A DNA stretch of 64,000 bases, taken from Thiotrichaceae bacterium (GTDB lineage: Bacteria > Pseudomonadota > Gammaproteobacteria > Beggiatoales > Beggiatoaceae). The stretch covers positions 1 through 64,000 of the forward strand of contig JAQTYU010000008.1 of the NCBI GenBank assembly GCA_028688145.1, read 5' to 3'. Positions 34,417 through 42,921 of the stretch are shown piece after piece (within the stretch, counting starts at the first letter, position 1; every line of letters begins with the position of its first letter). A model generated the notes under the pieces. It was not told the DNA's origin and did no database searches. It saw nothing but the letters and a program-made list of their open reading frames with translations. The position numbers and the translations under genes are program-made.

Positions 34417-34743
34417 ATGCAACTCAATCTTAGCGGACACCACATTGAAATAACCCCAGCGTTGCGTAGTTACGTCACTACTAAAATGGAACGTTTAGAA
34501 CGTCATTTCGACCATGTAACCAATATGCACGTGGTGCTGAGCGTTGAGAAGACCCGTCAGAAAGCTGAAGCGACGATGCATGTCAGTGGCGCGAATTTGT
34601 TTGCCAATGCCGAAAATGAAGACATGTATGCGGCAATTGATGCCTTGGTAGATAAGCTTGACCGTCAAATCAAGAAGCACAAGGAAAAAATCACCGACCA
34701 TCATCAAGCCGATGGTGGCGTGAAGAGTCAACCTGTCGAATAA
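34417..34743 (+). CDS. hpf: Ribosome hibernation promoting factor
   Basis: HPF (YhbH) binds idle 70S ribosomes and drives dimerisation in stationary phase. The 108-residue product starts MQLNLSGHHIEITPALRSYV and has the conserved FDHVTNMHVVL, ANAENEDMYAAIDALVDKLD and RQIKKHKEK segments. It has an AAAGGAG ribosome site and lies 26 nt downstream of rpoN, the usual position. Confidence 0.96.
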   Translation: MQLNLSGHHIEITPALRSYVTTKMERLERHFDHVTNMHVVLSVEKTRQKAEATMHVSGANLFANAENEDMYAAIDALVDKLDRQIKKHKEKITDHHQADGGVKSQPVE

Positions 34744-34755
34744 GCTCTCATCCAT

Positions 34756-34792
34756 AGGTCACAAAGTCCAGTATCGCTTTGTGACCTTTTTT
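34756..34792 (+). terminator. Rho-independent terminator after hpf
   Basis: AGGTCACAAAG pairs perfectly with CTTTGTGACCT around a 10-nt loop and runs into T6. It separates kdsD-to-hpf transcription from hprK. Confidence 0.93.
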
Positions 34793-34856
34793 GTGTGCAC
34801 CGTTCCCCCCAAATTTCTGATAATTTTCTACACGATTACGTTTAGGATGAAAGCGA

Positions 34857-35807
34857 ATGCGGCTCAGTATCAATGAGTTATACCGCAGTTATGGTGACGA
34901 TTTACTGTTAAGTTGGCGGGCGGGAGAACAAGGCGGGGTGCGCGGCATCGTGCTCGAAACCGAACAACGTCTTGCCAATGTCGGCTACATGAATTTAATT
35001 CATCCGCATCAAATTCAAATCATTGGTTTGTATGAATTCAGCTATTTAGAAACGCTGGATCGCAACGCCTATCATGAAGCCCTGAATCAATTATTTACCA
35101 ATCGAAATCTTGCCTGCATCATCATTGTGGACAGCAATAATATTCCCGCGGACTTAAATTATTACGCAGAACGTTATCAAATCCCGCTCTTTACCTCGCA
35201 ATTGATGGGGGAAAATGTGATTAATTATCTACACACCAGTTTTGCGCGGCGTATGGCGAAACGTATCACCTTACACGGCGTGTTTATGGACGTGCTGGGG
35301 ATGGGAGTATTAATCATGGGCGACAGTGGCACAGGTAAAAGTGAATTAGCCTTAGAATTGGTGAGCCGTGGACACCGCTTGGTTGCTGATGACGCGCCCG
35401 AGTTTTCTAAAATTGCACCGCATATTATCAGTGGGGCTTGCCCTTTGGGGATGACGCCCTTTTTAGAAGTGCGTGGTTTAGGAATTTTAAACGTGCAGGC
35501 TTTATTCGGTGACAGTGCCGTCAAAAAAGATAAATATTTAAGACTTATCGTGCAGTTAGAACACATGACTCCTGAGCGGCTGCAAAAAATTGACCGTTTG
35601 CAAGGTGATTATCGCACCCGTCGCGTGCTCGATGTCGATATTCCCGAAGTGGGTTTGCCCGTGGCGCCGGGACGAAATCTTGCGGTGTTGTTGGAATGTG
35701 CGGTGAGAAATCACAGTTTAAAAATGCAAGGTTATAATGCCGCTGATGATTTTTGTGAACGCCAACGTATTGCAATGACTCATGCAGGCGATGATTCAGA
35801 GATTTAA
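34857..35807 (+). CDS. hprK: HPr kinase/phosphorylase
   Basis: HprK phosphorylates and dephosphorylates HPr-type phosphocarriers on serine. The 316-residue product has an N-terminal regulatory domain (about 1-130) and a kinase domain with P-loop GDSGTGKSELALELV (about 158-172), the LVADDAPEF segment, the EVRGLGILNVQALFG signature (about 205-220) and the C-terminal VAPGRNLAVLLECAVRNHSL motif. In related proteobacteria the order is rpoN-hpf-ptsN-hprK-rapZ; here ptsN is absent between hpf and hprK, and rapZ is absent downstream, where a palindromic element and an IS lie instead. Confidence 0.95.
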   Translation: MRLSINELYRSYGDDLLLSWRAGEQGGVRGIVLETEQRLANVGYMNLIHPHQIQIIGLYEFSYLETLDRNAYHEALNQLFTNRNLACIIIVDSNNIPADLNYYAERYQIPLFTSQLMGENVINYLHTSFARRMAKRITLHGVFMDVLGMGVLIMGDSGTGKSELALELVSRGHRLVADDAPEFSKIAPHIISGACPLGMTPFLEVRGLGILNVQALFGDSAVKKDKYLRLIVQLEHMTPERLQKIDRLQGDYRTRRVLDVDIPEVGLPVAPGRNLAVLLECAVRNHSLKMQGYNAADDFCERQRIAMTHAGDDSEI

Positions 35808-36194
35808 GTAAATACGCCCCTAAAAAGAGGGGAAAGATGTCTGAACCACAATTTTCACAATTGCCCCAATTTACATAATTTGGGAGTTACGCAGTTGAAT
35901 CTGTAAATAAAGAAATTATGATTTCAACTGCGTAACTCCTAATAATTAAAATAAAAGCAATTATGTAAATTGTGGTTCAGACAAAAAATACGTAGGTTGG
36001 GTTGGCGACCAGCCAACCCAACAAAGATACTACGCGGCTGTTTTGTTGAGGTAAGTGGCATTCAGGTGAGAAAAAGGACTGGCAGGATCATAGATTATAG
36101 GATGTGCTGAGGAACGAAGCGCATCACTCGAGTTACTCGCCCCCGTTAATATTAAAATCTCCTGTACATCCCCAAGTATTGGAATAAATCCCTA
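35808..36194. other. Gene-free region after hprK
   Basis: No gene is visible. The stretch holds the nested palindrome at 35831-35982, a GTAGGTTGGGTTGGC/GCCAACCCAAC hairpin at about 35992-36021, and a GGATGTGCTGAGGAACGAAG repeat-like segment near 36100 before the IS at 36195. Confidence 0.6.
35831..35982. repeat. Nested palindromic (MITE-like) element
   Basis: The outer ends GTCTGAACCACAATTT and AAATTGTGGTTCAGAC are exact inverted complements. Inside them GGAGTTACGCAGTTGAA and TTCAACTGCGTAACTCC form a second exact inverted pair. The element is about 152 nt and noncoding. A single copy of the inner arm also occurs near 12037-12057. Confidence 0.85.
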
Positions 36195-36682
36195 GGGCGT
36201 GTCATCAAATAGAGATAGAGGGATATTAAGCCAAAAGAATGAGAATAGAAGCGAGGTAAATACCATTCAAGAAATGGGCTGAGCATTTGTCATATCTAGT
36301 CGCTATCGCTCTGCTTTAACTTACAAAAGAAGTTCTCTATCAAATGACGTTCCTTGTAAAGCTCTTTATCATACTCACAAGGATTTAAACGGTTTTTCTT
36401 GAAGGGAATCACACAACCAATCCCTCTGAGTCTCAAAACCTCTCTGACAGGCTTATCTGCATCTAGGTAAGTCTCTCCAAGGAATACCGCTACGATAACG
36501 ATACAAAACGGCTTCAATGAACAAACTATTATCTTTAGCAGTTCTCCCAACTTGTCCTTTACGCCCTGGTAAGAGGGGTTCTAATCTAGCCCATTGTTGT
36601 TAAAGCATAACGGCGACTCATTCTTTGTTCCCTTGTGAGACTCTATTCCTAATAACCTTAATACTCATTTGATGACACACCC
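36195..36682 (-). mobile_element. IS5-family element, copy D with both ends, degenerate
   Basis: The ends GGGCGTGTCATCAAATAG and ATTTGATGACACACCC are intact and flanked by TA on both sides. The 488-bp element keeps pieces of the transposase on the minus strand (LRLRGIGCVIPFKKNRLNP, EYDKELYKERHLIENFFCKL), but a deletion joins the region after the N-terminal IPWRD directly to DADKPVREVL. It interrupts the DUF29 gene on its right. Confidence 0.9.
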
Positions 36683-36684
36683 TA

Positions 36685-36951
36685 GCGGCGTTGAGCGATA
36701 AATGGGAAAGTTATGAGGGCAAAAGCTGGCGACTGACGATTATTGAGCAGCGTTCTCAAATTGTGGATTTGTTGGAAGACGTGCCCAGTCTTAAACGAGA
36801 ATTAGAAAGCACGGTGGAACACTCCTATCCCAAAGCGGTGTTATTTGCGGTGAAAGAAACCCGTTTAGCCAAGACGACATTTCCTGAAACTTGCCCCTAC
36901 ACCATTCAGCAATTACTCGATGATGAGTTTTTTCCTGAAGCTGAGTTTTAA
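36685..36951 (+). pseudogene. 5'-truncated DUF29 family gene
   Basis: About 86 residues match the C-terminal half of DUF29 proteins: SWRLTIIEQRSQIVDLLED, PSLKRELEST and TTFPETCPYTIQQLLDDEFF. Full-length members have about 140-150 residues and begin with a YETDFYAW-like segment, which is missing. The frame runs directly out of IS copy D (TA at 36683-36684), so the N-terminal half was removed by that insertion. There is no credible start codon; the TTG at 36691 is only the first possible one. Confidence 0.8.
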
Positions 36952-37195
36952 TTTTTCACCCCCTTTGAAAAAGGGCTGGGGTGATTTAAAAACCTCCTAG
37001 TTCAGCACAGTCTTAAATTCCCATCCATCCCCTCGCAACCCGTGTAGAATACTCACCCCCAATTTCAAACCACAGCACCTAAGCAAAGCCCCCCTATTTG
37101 CTGTACACTGCTAGCAATTTTTACCCTTCAAAATGAAATACTCTCCCTCACTCATTATTCAATCCTACAATCTTAAAAAATAAAGGAGAAAAATC

Positions 37196-37261
37196 ATGGG
37201 ATTTTTAGCAGGAAAACGCGCCGTTATCATCGATCTCGCCAAAATTGTAGCCCAGATATAG
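37196..37261 (+). pseudogene. N-terminal stub of enoyl-ACP reductase (fabI-like)
   Basis: An ATG with a good AAGGAG ribosome site 8 nt upstream begins MGFLAGKRAVII, which matches the highly conserved start of FabI (MGFLxGKRxLIxG). The frame then diverges into repeat sequence and stops after 21 codons. It looks like the front end of a fabI copy, with its translation signals, cut by a GTAGCCC-type repeat. The short match makes this tentative. Confidence 0.5.
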
Positions 37262-37294
37262 CGTAATGGAATGCGAGGGATTTAAAAACCTCAA

Positions 37295-37423
37295 CTGCGC
37301 CCCCAACCCCCTAAAGGGGGCTAAACATGAAACACAAACATTTTCTTTGTCTGTAACGTCCCCTCTAGGGCTTGTTTTCCTGTTTTAATCTTTAGCCCCC
37401 TTTTATAGGGGGTTGGGGCGAAG
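37295..37423. repeat. Family-1 palindromic repeat copy (both arms)
   Basis: The left arm CTGCGCCCCCAACCCC plus CTAAAGGGGGCTAAA and the right arm TTTAGCCCCCTTTTATAGGG plus GGTTGGGGCG enclose about 70 nt. The right arm carries a small insertion. Confidence 0.85.
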
Positions 37424-37477
37424 TAAAAAATACGTCAACAAATTATTTACCATTCATCTGATTGATTAGGAAGCTTA

Positions 37478-40402
37478 ATGTCTCATCCTGCGTTTACCTG
37501 CCTGCGCCGTGTCCACATTCCCACCTTAAATGTCGAATTACAGGAATATCGCCACCTTGTGACTGGGGCGCGACATTTGCACCTTGCGGCAGACGATACG
37601 AATAATGTGTTTGCAGTCTCCGTGCCCACCGTGCCCCAAGATTCCACGGGGGTGGCGCATATTCTGGAACACACCACTTTATGCGGCAGTGCACATTATC
37701 CTGTGCGTGACCCATTTTTCATGATGACGCGCCGCTCGTTAAACACGTTTATGAATGCGTTCACCAGCAGTGACTGGACGGCGTATCCTTTTGCCAGCCA
37801 AAACGTGAAAGATTTTGAAAACTTACTGCATGTCTATTTAGACGCAGTATTTTTCCCGATTTTAGACCCCTTGGATTTTGCCCAAGAAGGACACCGCTTA
37901 GAATTTGCCACGCCCAACGACCCCAGCCAGCTTTTAGTACGCAAGGGCGTGGTGTTCAACGAAATGAAAGGCGCGTTAAGTTCGACTACGCAAATGCTGT
38001 GGCAAACCATCAGCGCGGCATTATTTCCGACCACGACTTATCACCATATCAGTGGCGGACATCCGCGCGAGATTCCGAATTTAACCCATGCCCAACTGAA
38101 AGAATTTCACGCGCTGCATTATCATCCTTCCAACGCAATTTTTATGACTTATGGCGACCGTCCTGCGGAAATTCACCAAGCCATTTTCCAGAACGATGTA
38201 TTACAGCATTTTCAAGCCTTAAGCGTGGATTTGTCCGTGCCTGATGTCGAACGTTACACCACGCCGCAGCGCATCACTGAATATTATCCCGTGGACAATG
38301 ACAGCACCGATTTAAGCCAAAAAACGCATATCGTGGTGGGCTGGTTGTGGGGCAAATTAACCGATATTGATGCGGTGCTGAGCGCCCATTTATTGGCGGG
38401 CGTGTTATTGGATAACAGTGCCTCGCCGTTGCGCCGCGCTTTGGAAAGCACCGATTTAGCTTTGTCGACTTCAGGCTTGTGTGGTTATGACGACAACAGC
38501 CGCGAAACTGATTTTATTTGTGGGGTGGAAGGTTCTGACCCTGAACATGCCGACGCGATTGAAGCCTTGATTTTAAGCGTGCTTGAAGACGTGGCAACCA
38601 ATGGCGTGCCGCAAGAACAAGTTGACGCGGTGCTGCATCAAATCGAATTGCACCAACGCGAAATTTCAGGCAGCCATTTCCCCTACGGTTTACGCTTATT
38701 ATTGAATGCCTTACCGCCGATGTTGCACGGAGGCGACGCGCTCGAATGTATCGACATCGATGCCGCCTTAAATACTTTGCGTGAACGCAGTCGTGACCCA
38801 GAATTCTTGAAACGTCTCACCCGTGAATTATTCTTAGACAATCCGCACCGCGTGACTTTAATTTTCGCGCCCGATCCCAAGTTAGGCGAACAACGCCGCG
38901 CTGAAGAATTGGCAGAATTGGCGGCGATTAAAGCCAAGTTATCACTCAGCGAAATCAATCAAATTGTTGAACAAAGTGAAGCTTTAAAAGCACGCCAGCA
39001 ACAACAAGATAATCCTGAATTATTGCCTAAAGTCGGTTTGGAAGATGTGCCTGACACTTTGCACATTGCGGAAGGGGAAAATCGTCCGTTGGCGAACGGT
39101 TTGCCTGTCACTTGGTTTGCCGAGGGCACGAATGGCATGGTGTATCAATCGATGGCGATTGAATTGCCTGAGTTTCCCCCCGAATTATTGGATTTAGTGC
39201 CGATTTTCTGCGATTGCGTCACCGAGTTGGGTTGTGGCGAGCGCGATTATTTGGAAACGGCGGCGTTGCAATCCTTGGTGACGGGCGGCATCAGTGCGCG
39301 GGTGAATGCGCGTGCCAGCATCAATGATCCCCAACAATTAAACAGCTTTGTGATTTTATCAGGCAAGGCATTGGCGCGAAATCAGGCGGCTTTAACTCAA
39401 TTATTGCACGATACTTTAGTGCTGGCGCGTTTTGATGAATTGTCGCGCATTCGTGAATTAATCGAACAATATCGCAGCGATAACGACAACAGCATCAACG
39501 AGCGCAGTTTGAGTTTGGCAGGTTTGGCGTGTAATCAAGGCGTGAGTCCTGCGGGCGCGTTGTTGGAGCGTTGGAATGGGATTTATGGGATTCGGGTATT
39601 GAAAGAACTCGATGACACTTTAGATGACGAACAGGCATTGATTAAATTTGCCCAACAGTTGGAACAAATTCGCGACACTTTGCTGAAAGTCGTGCCGCAA
39701 TTAGTCGTGGTCAGCGAAGCACAGCAACATGTAAATATTGCTGAAAGTTTGCAGGAAACGTGGAAAGCGTGGCAATTGCCTGCTGTGCCTGCGAAGAAAT
39801 TAAAACCCATTCCTGTACGCGCGCGCACTCGCCAAATTTGGAGTATTCCTTCTGAAGTGAACAGTTGTGCTCGCACCTATCCGACAATTACCAGTGAACA
39901 TCCTGATGCGGTGGTGTTGGTGGTGTTGGGCGACTTTTTGCGCAATGGTTATTTACACCATGTGGTGCGTGAGAAGGGCGGCGCGTATGGTTCGACGGCG
40001 CAATATAATGGCGATGTGGGCAGTTTTGGGATTTCTTCAAATCGTGACCCGCATGTGACAGAAACTTTAACCGCCTTTGATGATGCCTTGCACTGGCTGC
40101 AAACCACGCAACATGAGCCGCGTGCTTTGGAAGAGGCAATTTTAGGGGTGATTTGTCGCATGGATCGCCCGAGTTCGCCCGCAGGTGAAGCTTTAGGCAG
40201 TTTCTTTAATGGTTTGAATGGGCGCACGCCTGAATATTTACGGAATTTTCGCCAGCGGATTTTGCGGGTGAAAATTGAAGATTTACAGCGCGTGGCATTG
40301 ACTTATTTACAGCCTGAAAATGCGAATACGGTGGTGTTTTGCGCCCAACAAACTTTGGCGACTTTGCCCGATTTGGGCTTAGAAAAGTGTGTGCTGCCGT
40401 AA
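37478..40402 (+). CDS. M16C insulinase-family zinc metalloprotease (PreP-like)
   Basis: The 974-residue protease resembles the presequence-degrading (PreP/Cym1) branch of the pitrilysin family. The inverted zinc motif HILEH (about residue 61) lies in GVAHILEHTTLCGS, and the downstream conserved segments NTFMNAFTSSDWTAYPFASQ and VVFNEMKGALSS are present. A central M16C-associated domain and the C-terminal half-barrel with VREKGGAYGS follow. There is no signal peptide, so it is probably cytoplasmic and degrades peptides. Full length for the branch. Confidence 0.93.
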   Translation: MSHPAFTCLRRVHIPTLNVELQEYRHLVTGARHLHLAADDTNNVFAVSVPTVPQDSTGVAHILEHTTLCGSAHYPVRDPFFMMTRRSLNTFMNAFTSSDWTAYPFASQNVKDFENLLHVYLDAVFFPILDPLDFAQEGHRLEFATPNDPSQLLVRKGVVFNEMKGALSSTTQMLWQTISAALFPTTTYHHISGGHPREIPNLTHAQLKEFHALHYHPSNAIFMTYGDRPAEIHQAIFQNDVLQHFQALSVDLSVPDVERYTTPQRITEYYPVDNDSTDLSQKTHIVVGWLWGKLTDIDAVLSAHLLAGVLLDNSASPLRRALESTDLALSTSGLCGYDDNSRETDFICGVEGSDPEHADAIEALILSVLEDVATNGVPQEQVDAVLHQIELHQREISGSHFPYGLRLLLNALPPMLHGGDALECIDIDAALNTLRERSRDPEFLKRLTRELFLDNPHRVTLIFAPDPKLGEQRRAEELAELAAIKAKLSLSEINQIVEQSEALKARQQQQDNPELLPKVGLEDVPDTLHIAEGENRPLANGLPVTWFAEGTNGMVYQSMAIELPEFPPELLDLVPIFCDCVTELGCGERDYLETAALQSLVTGGISARVNARASINDPQQLNSFVILSGKALARNQAALTQLLHDTLVLARFDELSRIRELIEQYRSDNDNSINERSLSLAGLACNQGVSPAGALLERWNGIYGIRVLKELDDTLDDEQALIKFAQQLEQIRDTLLKVVPQLVVVSEAQQHVNIAESLQETWKAWQLPAVPAKKLKPIPVRARTRQIWSIPSEVNSCARTYPTITSEHPDAVVLVVLGDFLRNGYLHHVVREKGGAYGSTAQYNGDVGSFGISSNRDPHVTETLTAFDDALHWLQTTQHEPRALEEAILGVICRMDRPSSPAGEALGSFFNGLNGRTPEYLRNFRQRILRVKIEDLQRVALTYLQPENANTVVFCAQQTLATLPDLGLEKCVLP

Positions 40403-40420
40403 ACTACAACGGCAAGACAA

Positions 40421-40493
40421 GCCCCTAAATCCTCTAAAGGGGACTTTAAAAGATTAAATTAGTGTCTTTAGCCCCCTTTAGGGGGTTGGGGGC
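40421..40493. repeat. Family-1 palindromic repeat copy
   Basis: The left arm is the partial GCCCCTAAATCCTCTAAAGG; the right arm TTTAGCCCCCTTTAGGGGG plus TTGGGGGC is intact. A CGCATTCCGCTACGCTCCAG segment of the GTAGCCC-type repeat follows at about 40509. Confidence 0.8.
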
Positions 40494-40570
40494 TTCTTTT
40501 AAATCCCCCCGCATTCCGCTACGCTCCAGACGGGTTACTTTTTTATTTTTATAGAAAATAGGATTATTTT

Positions 40571-41782
40571 ATGAATATGCCGAAATTGCGTTTTAAAGAT
40601 GATAGCGGGCTGGATTTTCCTGAATGGGACGAGAAGGTTTTAGGTGATATTGCAGAAATAAGAGGCGGTGGAACTCCTGATACAACTATAACGGAATATT
40701 GGAATGGAGCTATTCAATGGTTTACCCCAACAGAGTTAAAAACAAAATATGTCAGCAAAAGCGTTAGAACTATTACTGAAATGGGTTTGAAAAACTCTTC
40801 CGCCAAAATGTTACCTGTGGGCACAGTCTTATTTTCATCTCGTGCAACGGTTGGAGATGCTAGCATTGCATTAAATGAATGTGCTACTAATCAAGGATTT
40901 CAATCGTTTATTGTCCACAAAGAACATGTAAATCAATTTCTGTACTATTGGATTTTAAATAATAAACAGGCTTTTATTGAAAAAGCGAGCGGCTCAACAT
41001 TTTTAGAAATCAGTAAGAAGCAAATTGAAAAACTAAAAATATATGTTGCCTCCTTCCCCGAACAAACCAAAATCGCCAATTTCCTCACCGCAATTGACGA
41101 CAAAATTGCAGAACTCACGAAAAAAGTAGCCTTATTACAGCGTTATAAAAAAGGCGCAATGCAACAGATTTTCAGCCAGCAACTGCGTTTTAAAGATGAT
41201 GATGGGCAGGATTTTCCTGAATGGGAAGAGAAAACCCTGGGGGAAATTGCGAACCTTAAACGTGGAGCATCACCTCGCCCTATTGCAGATCAAAAATGGT
41301 TTAGCGACAGCTCAATAATTGGTTGGGTTCGTATTTCTGACGTGTCACGTTCTCATAAGTATTTGAATCATACGGAACAATATTTGTCTGAAGAAGGAAT
41401 TAGCAAAAGCCGTTTTGTTAAAAAAGGCAGCATAATCATGAGTATTTGTGCAACGATAGGAAAGCCTATTTACACAAATTTTGAAGTTTGTATTCATGAC
41501 GGCTTTATAGTCTTTGAAGAATTGCAAATAAATCCAGAGTTTCTATATTATTATCTGCTGCTTATCGAAAAAAACTGGCATCAATACGGACAACCTGGCT
41601 CACAAGTTAATTTAAATACAGATATTGTGTCTAAGGAATTTATCTACGTTCCTATCGAAAAAGAACAAACCAAAATCGCCAATTTCCTCAGCGCACTCGA
41701 CGAGCAAATAAACACCAGCCAGCAGCAACTCAGTTTAAGCAAACAATACAAACAAAGCCTGTTACAACAAATGTTTGTTTAA
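40571..41782 (+). CDS. hsdS: Orphan type I restriction specificity subunit HsdS
   Basis: HsdS determines which bipartite DNA sequence a type I restriction-modification enzyme recognises. The 403-residue protein has two homologous halves, each starting with a LRFKDD.G.DFPEW segment (residues about 5 and 205), a target-recognition domain and a helical conserved region (EQTKIANFLTAIDDKI and EQTKIANFLSALDEQI). No hsdM or hsdR is adjacent: an M16 protease gene lies upstream and a LysM gene downstream. Target-recognition domains look intact. The gene may serve a system elsewhere or be a stranded remnant or variant. Confidence 0.93.
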   Translation: MNMPKLRFKDDSGLDFPEWDEKVLGDIAEIRGGGTPDTTITEYWNGAIQWFTPTELKTKYVSKSVRTITEMGLKNSSAKMLPVGTVLFSSRATVGDASIALNECATNQGFQSFIVHKEHVNQFLYYWILNNKQAFIEKASGSTFLEISKKQIEKLKIYVASFPEQTKIANFLTAIDDKIAELTKKVALLQRYKKGAMQQIFSQQLRFKDDDGQDFPEWEEKTLGEIANLKRGASPRPIADQKWFSDSSIIGWVRISDVSRSHKYLNHTEQYLSEEGISKSRFVKKGSIIMSICATIGKPIYTNFEVCIHDGFIVFEELQINPEFLYYYLLLIEKNWHQYGQPGSQVNLNTDIVSKEFIYVPIEKEQTKIANFLSALDEQINTSQQQLSLSKQYKQSLLQQMFV

Positions 41783-41871
41783 GTCGCCTCAAACCCCGCC
41801 ACAAATTGCCAGTTTTCCCCACGCTGATGTACTATAACGCAGTCAAATCACCGTCGCCCAACGAGAAATTT

Positions 41872-42921
41872 ATGAAAAAAGTCGGTATTTTCCTCCTGTT
41901 TTTCAGCGTGATATGGAACTGCTCCGCAGCCGAAACGCCAAAATCCAACGGACAAAGCTCCGTATTTCCCATTCCGCCCAGCGTGCGCCTCGCGCCTCGC
42001 GCCCCAGAAATCTATGTTATTACGGCAAAAGATAATTTAAACGATATTTTATCGCGCTTCGTGCTCGACAACGAAAAACTGCTCACCTTGTGGGGCGGCA
42101 ATATTCCACAATACAGCGTTGGCGACGCAGTCAGCCTGCTTCACGACAACCAACAACAAGCCCTACAATTTAAACACGGACGCACCGTAAAACTTTCGCC
42201 AAACATGCGTACTCTGCCCGCAGAACGGGCTAATAATCTGTTACCGCTGGAAAAAATTCAACAATTTTTAATACGCCCAGGGGTGGTCACCGAAGAAGAA
42301 CTGCGTAAATCTGCCTACCTCATCGGAAGTGCCGATAAAAACTTATTGCTCACCAGCGGAATGCAGGTTTATGCACGCGGCTTAGAAGACAGCGATGAAC
42401 ATAACTATGTGATTATTCGCCCCGGACAAATCTACCGCGATCCTGTCAGCAATGAAGCCCTTGCCCGAGAAGCCATCTATCTTGGTGATGCAGAACTCAA
42501 AGTCGAAGGCGACCCCGCCACGCTGCTCATCAGCAATGCGAAACAGGAAATTCGAGTGGGAGACCGCTTAATTCCCCTTGGAGAACGCACGTTCAACCAA
42601 GATATACAACTGCATTCCCCCCGTTCTTTGGAAGGCGCACGTATTATTGCGGTTATCGGTGGCTTAACCCAGATTGGACAATATCAAGTGGTGGTGATTA
42701 ATAAAGGCTTGGATGAAAATATGGAAGTTGGGCACATCTTGGCAGTCAAACGCCACGGTGGGACTGTAAAAGACAGAGAACAAGGCAACGAAGTCGTCAC
42801 CCTGCCCAATGTCAATGCAGGCACGCTGCTGATTTTCAAAGTGTTTGACAAAATTAGCTATGCGGTGATTCTCAAAGCCAATCGAGCCATCAACGTTCTG
42901 GATGAAGTGACCCTGCCGTGA
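41872..42921 (+). CDS. LysM-type exported protein upstream of dprA
   Basis: The 349-residue protein has a signal peptide (about 1-20) and a LysM-like segment (about 50-95, IYVITAKDNLNDILSRF ... LWGGNIPQYSVGDAVSLL). The rest contains a beta-rich region with YVIIRPGQIYRDP and repeated hairpins ending IGQYQVVVINKGLDENMEVG. Such LysM proteins lie directly upstream of dprA in many gammaproteobacteria; function is unknown but peptidoglycan binding is likely. The ATG at 41872 fits the signal peptide. Its TGA overlaps the dprA GTG. Confidence 0.85.
   Translation: MKKVGIFLLFFSVIWNCSAAETPKSNGQSSVFPIPPSVRLAPRAPEIYVITAKDNLNDILSRFVLDNEKLLTLWGGNIPQYSVGDAVSLLHDNQQQALQFKHGRTVKLSPNMRTLPAERANNLLPLEKIQQFLIRPGVVTEEELRKSAYLIGSADKNLLLTSGMQVYARGLEDSDEHNYVIIRPGQIYRDPVSNEALAREAIYLGDAELKVEGDPATLLISNAKQEIRVGDRLIPLGERTFNQDIQLHSPRSLEGARIIAVIGGLTQIGQYQVVVINKGLDENMEVGHILAVKRHGGTVKDREQGNEVVTLPNVNAGTLLIFKVFDKISYAVILKANRAINVLDEVTLP

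Larger units (their letters stand above)
36952..37477. other. Intergenic region with fabI stub and repeats
   Basis: This 526-nt stretch has no intact gene. It contains a fabI-like stub (37196-37261), a GTAGCCCAGATATAG-type repeat start merging with the stub's end (about 37247), and a family-1 copy (37295-37423). About 50 nt then precede the M16 protease start. Confidence 0.6.
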
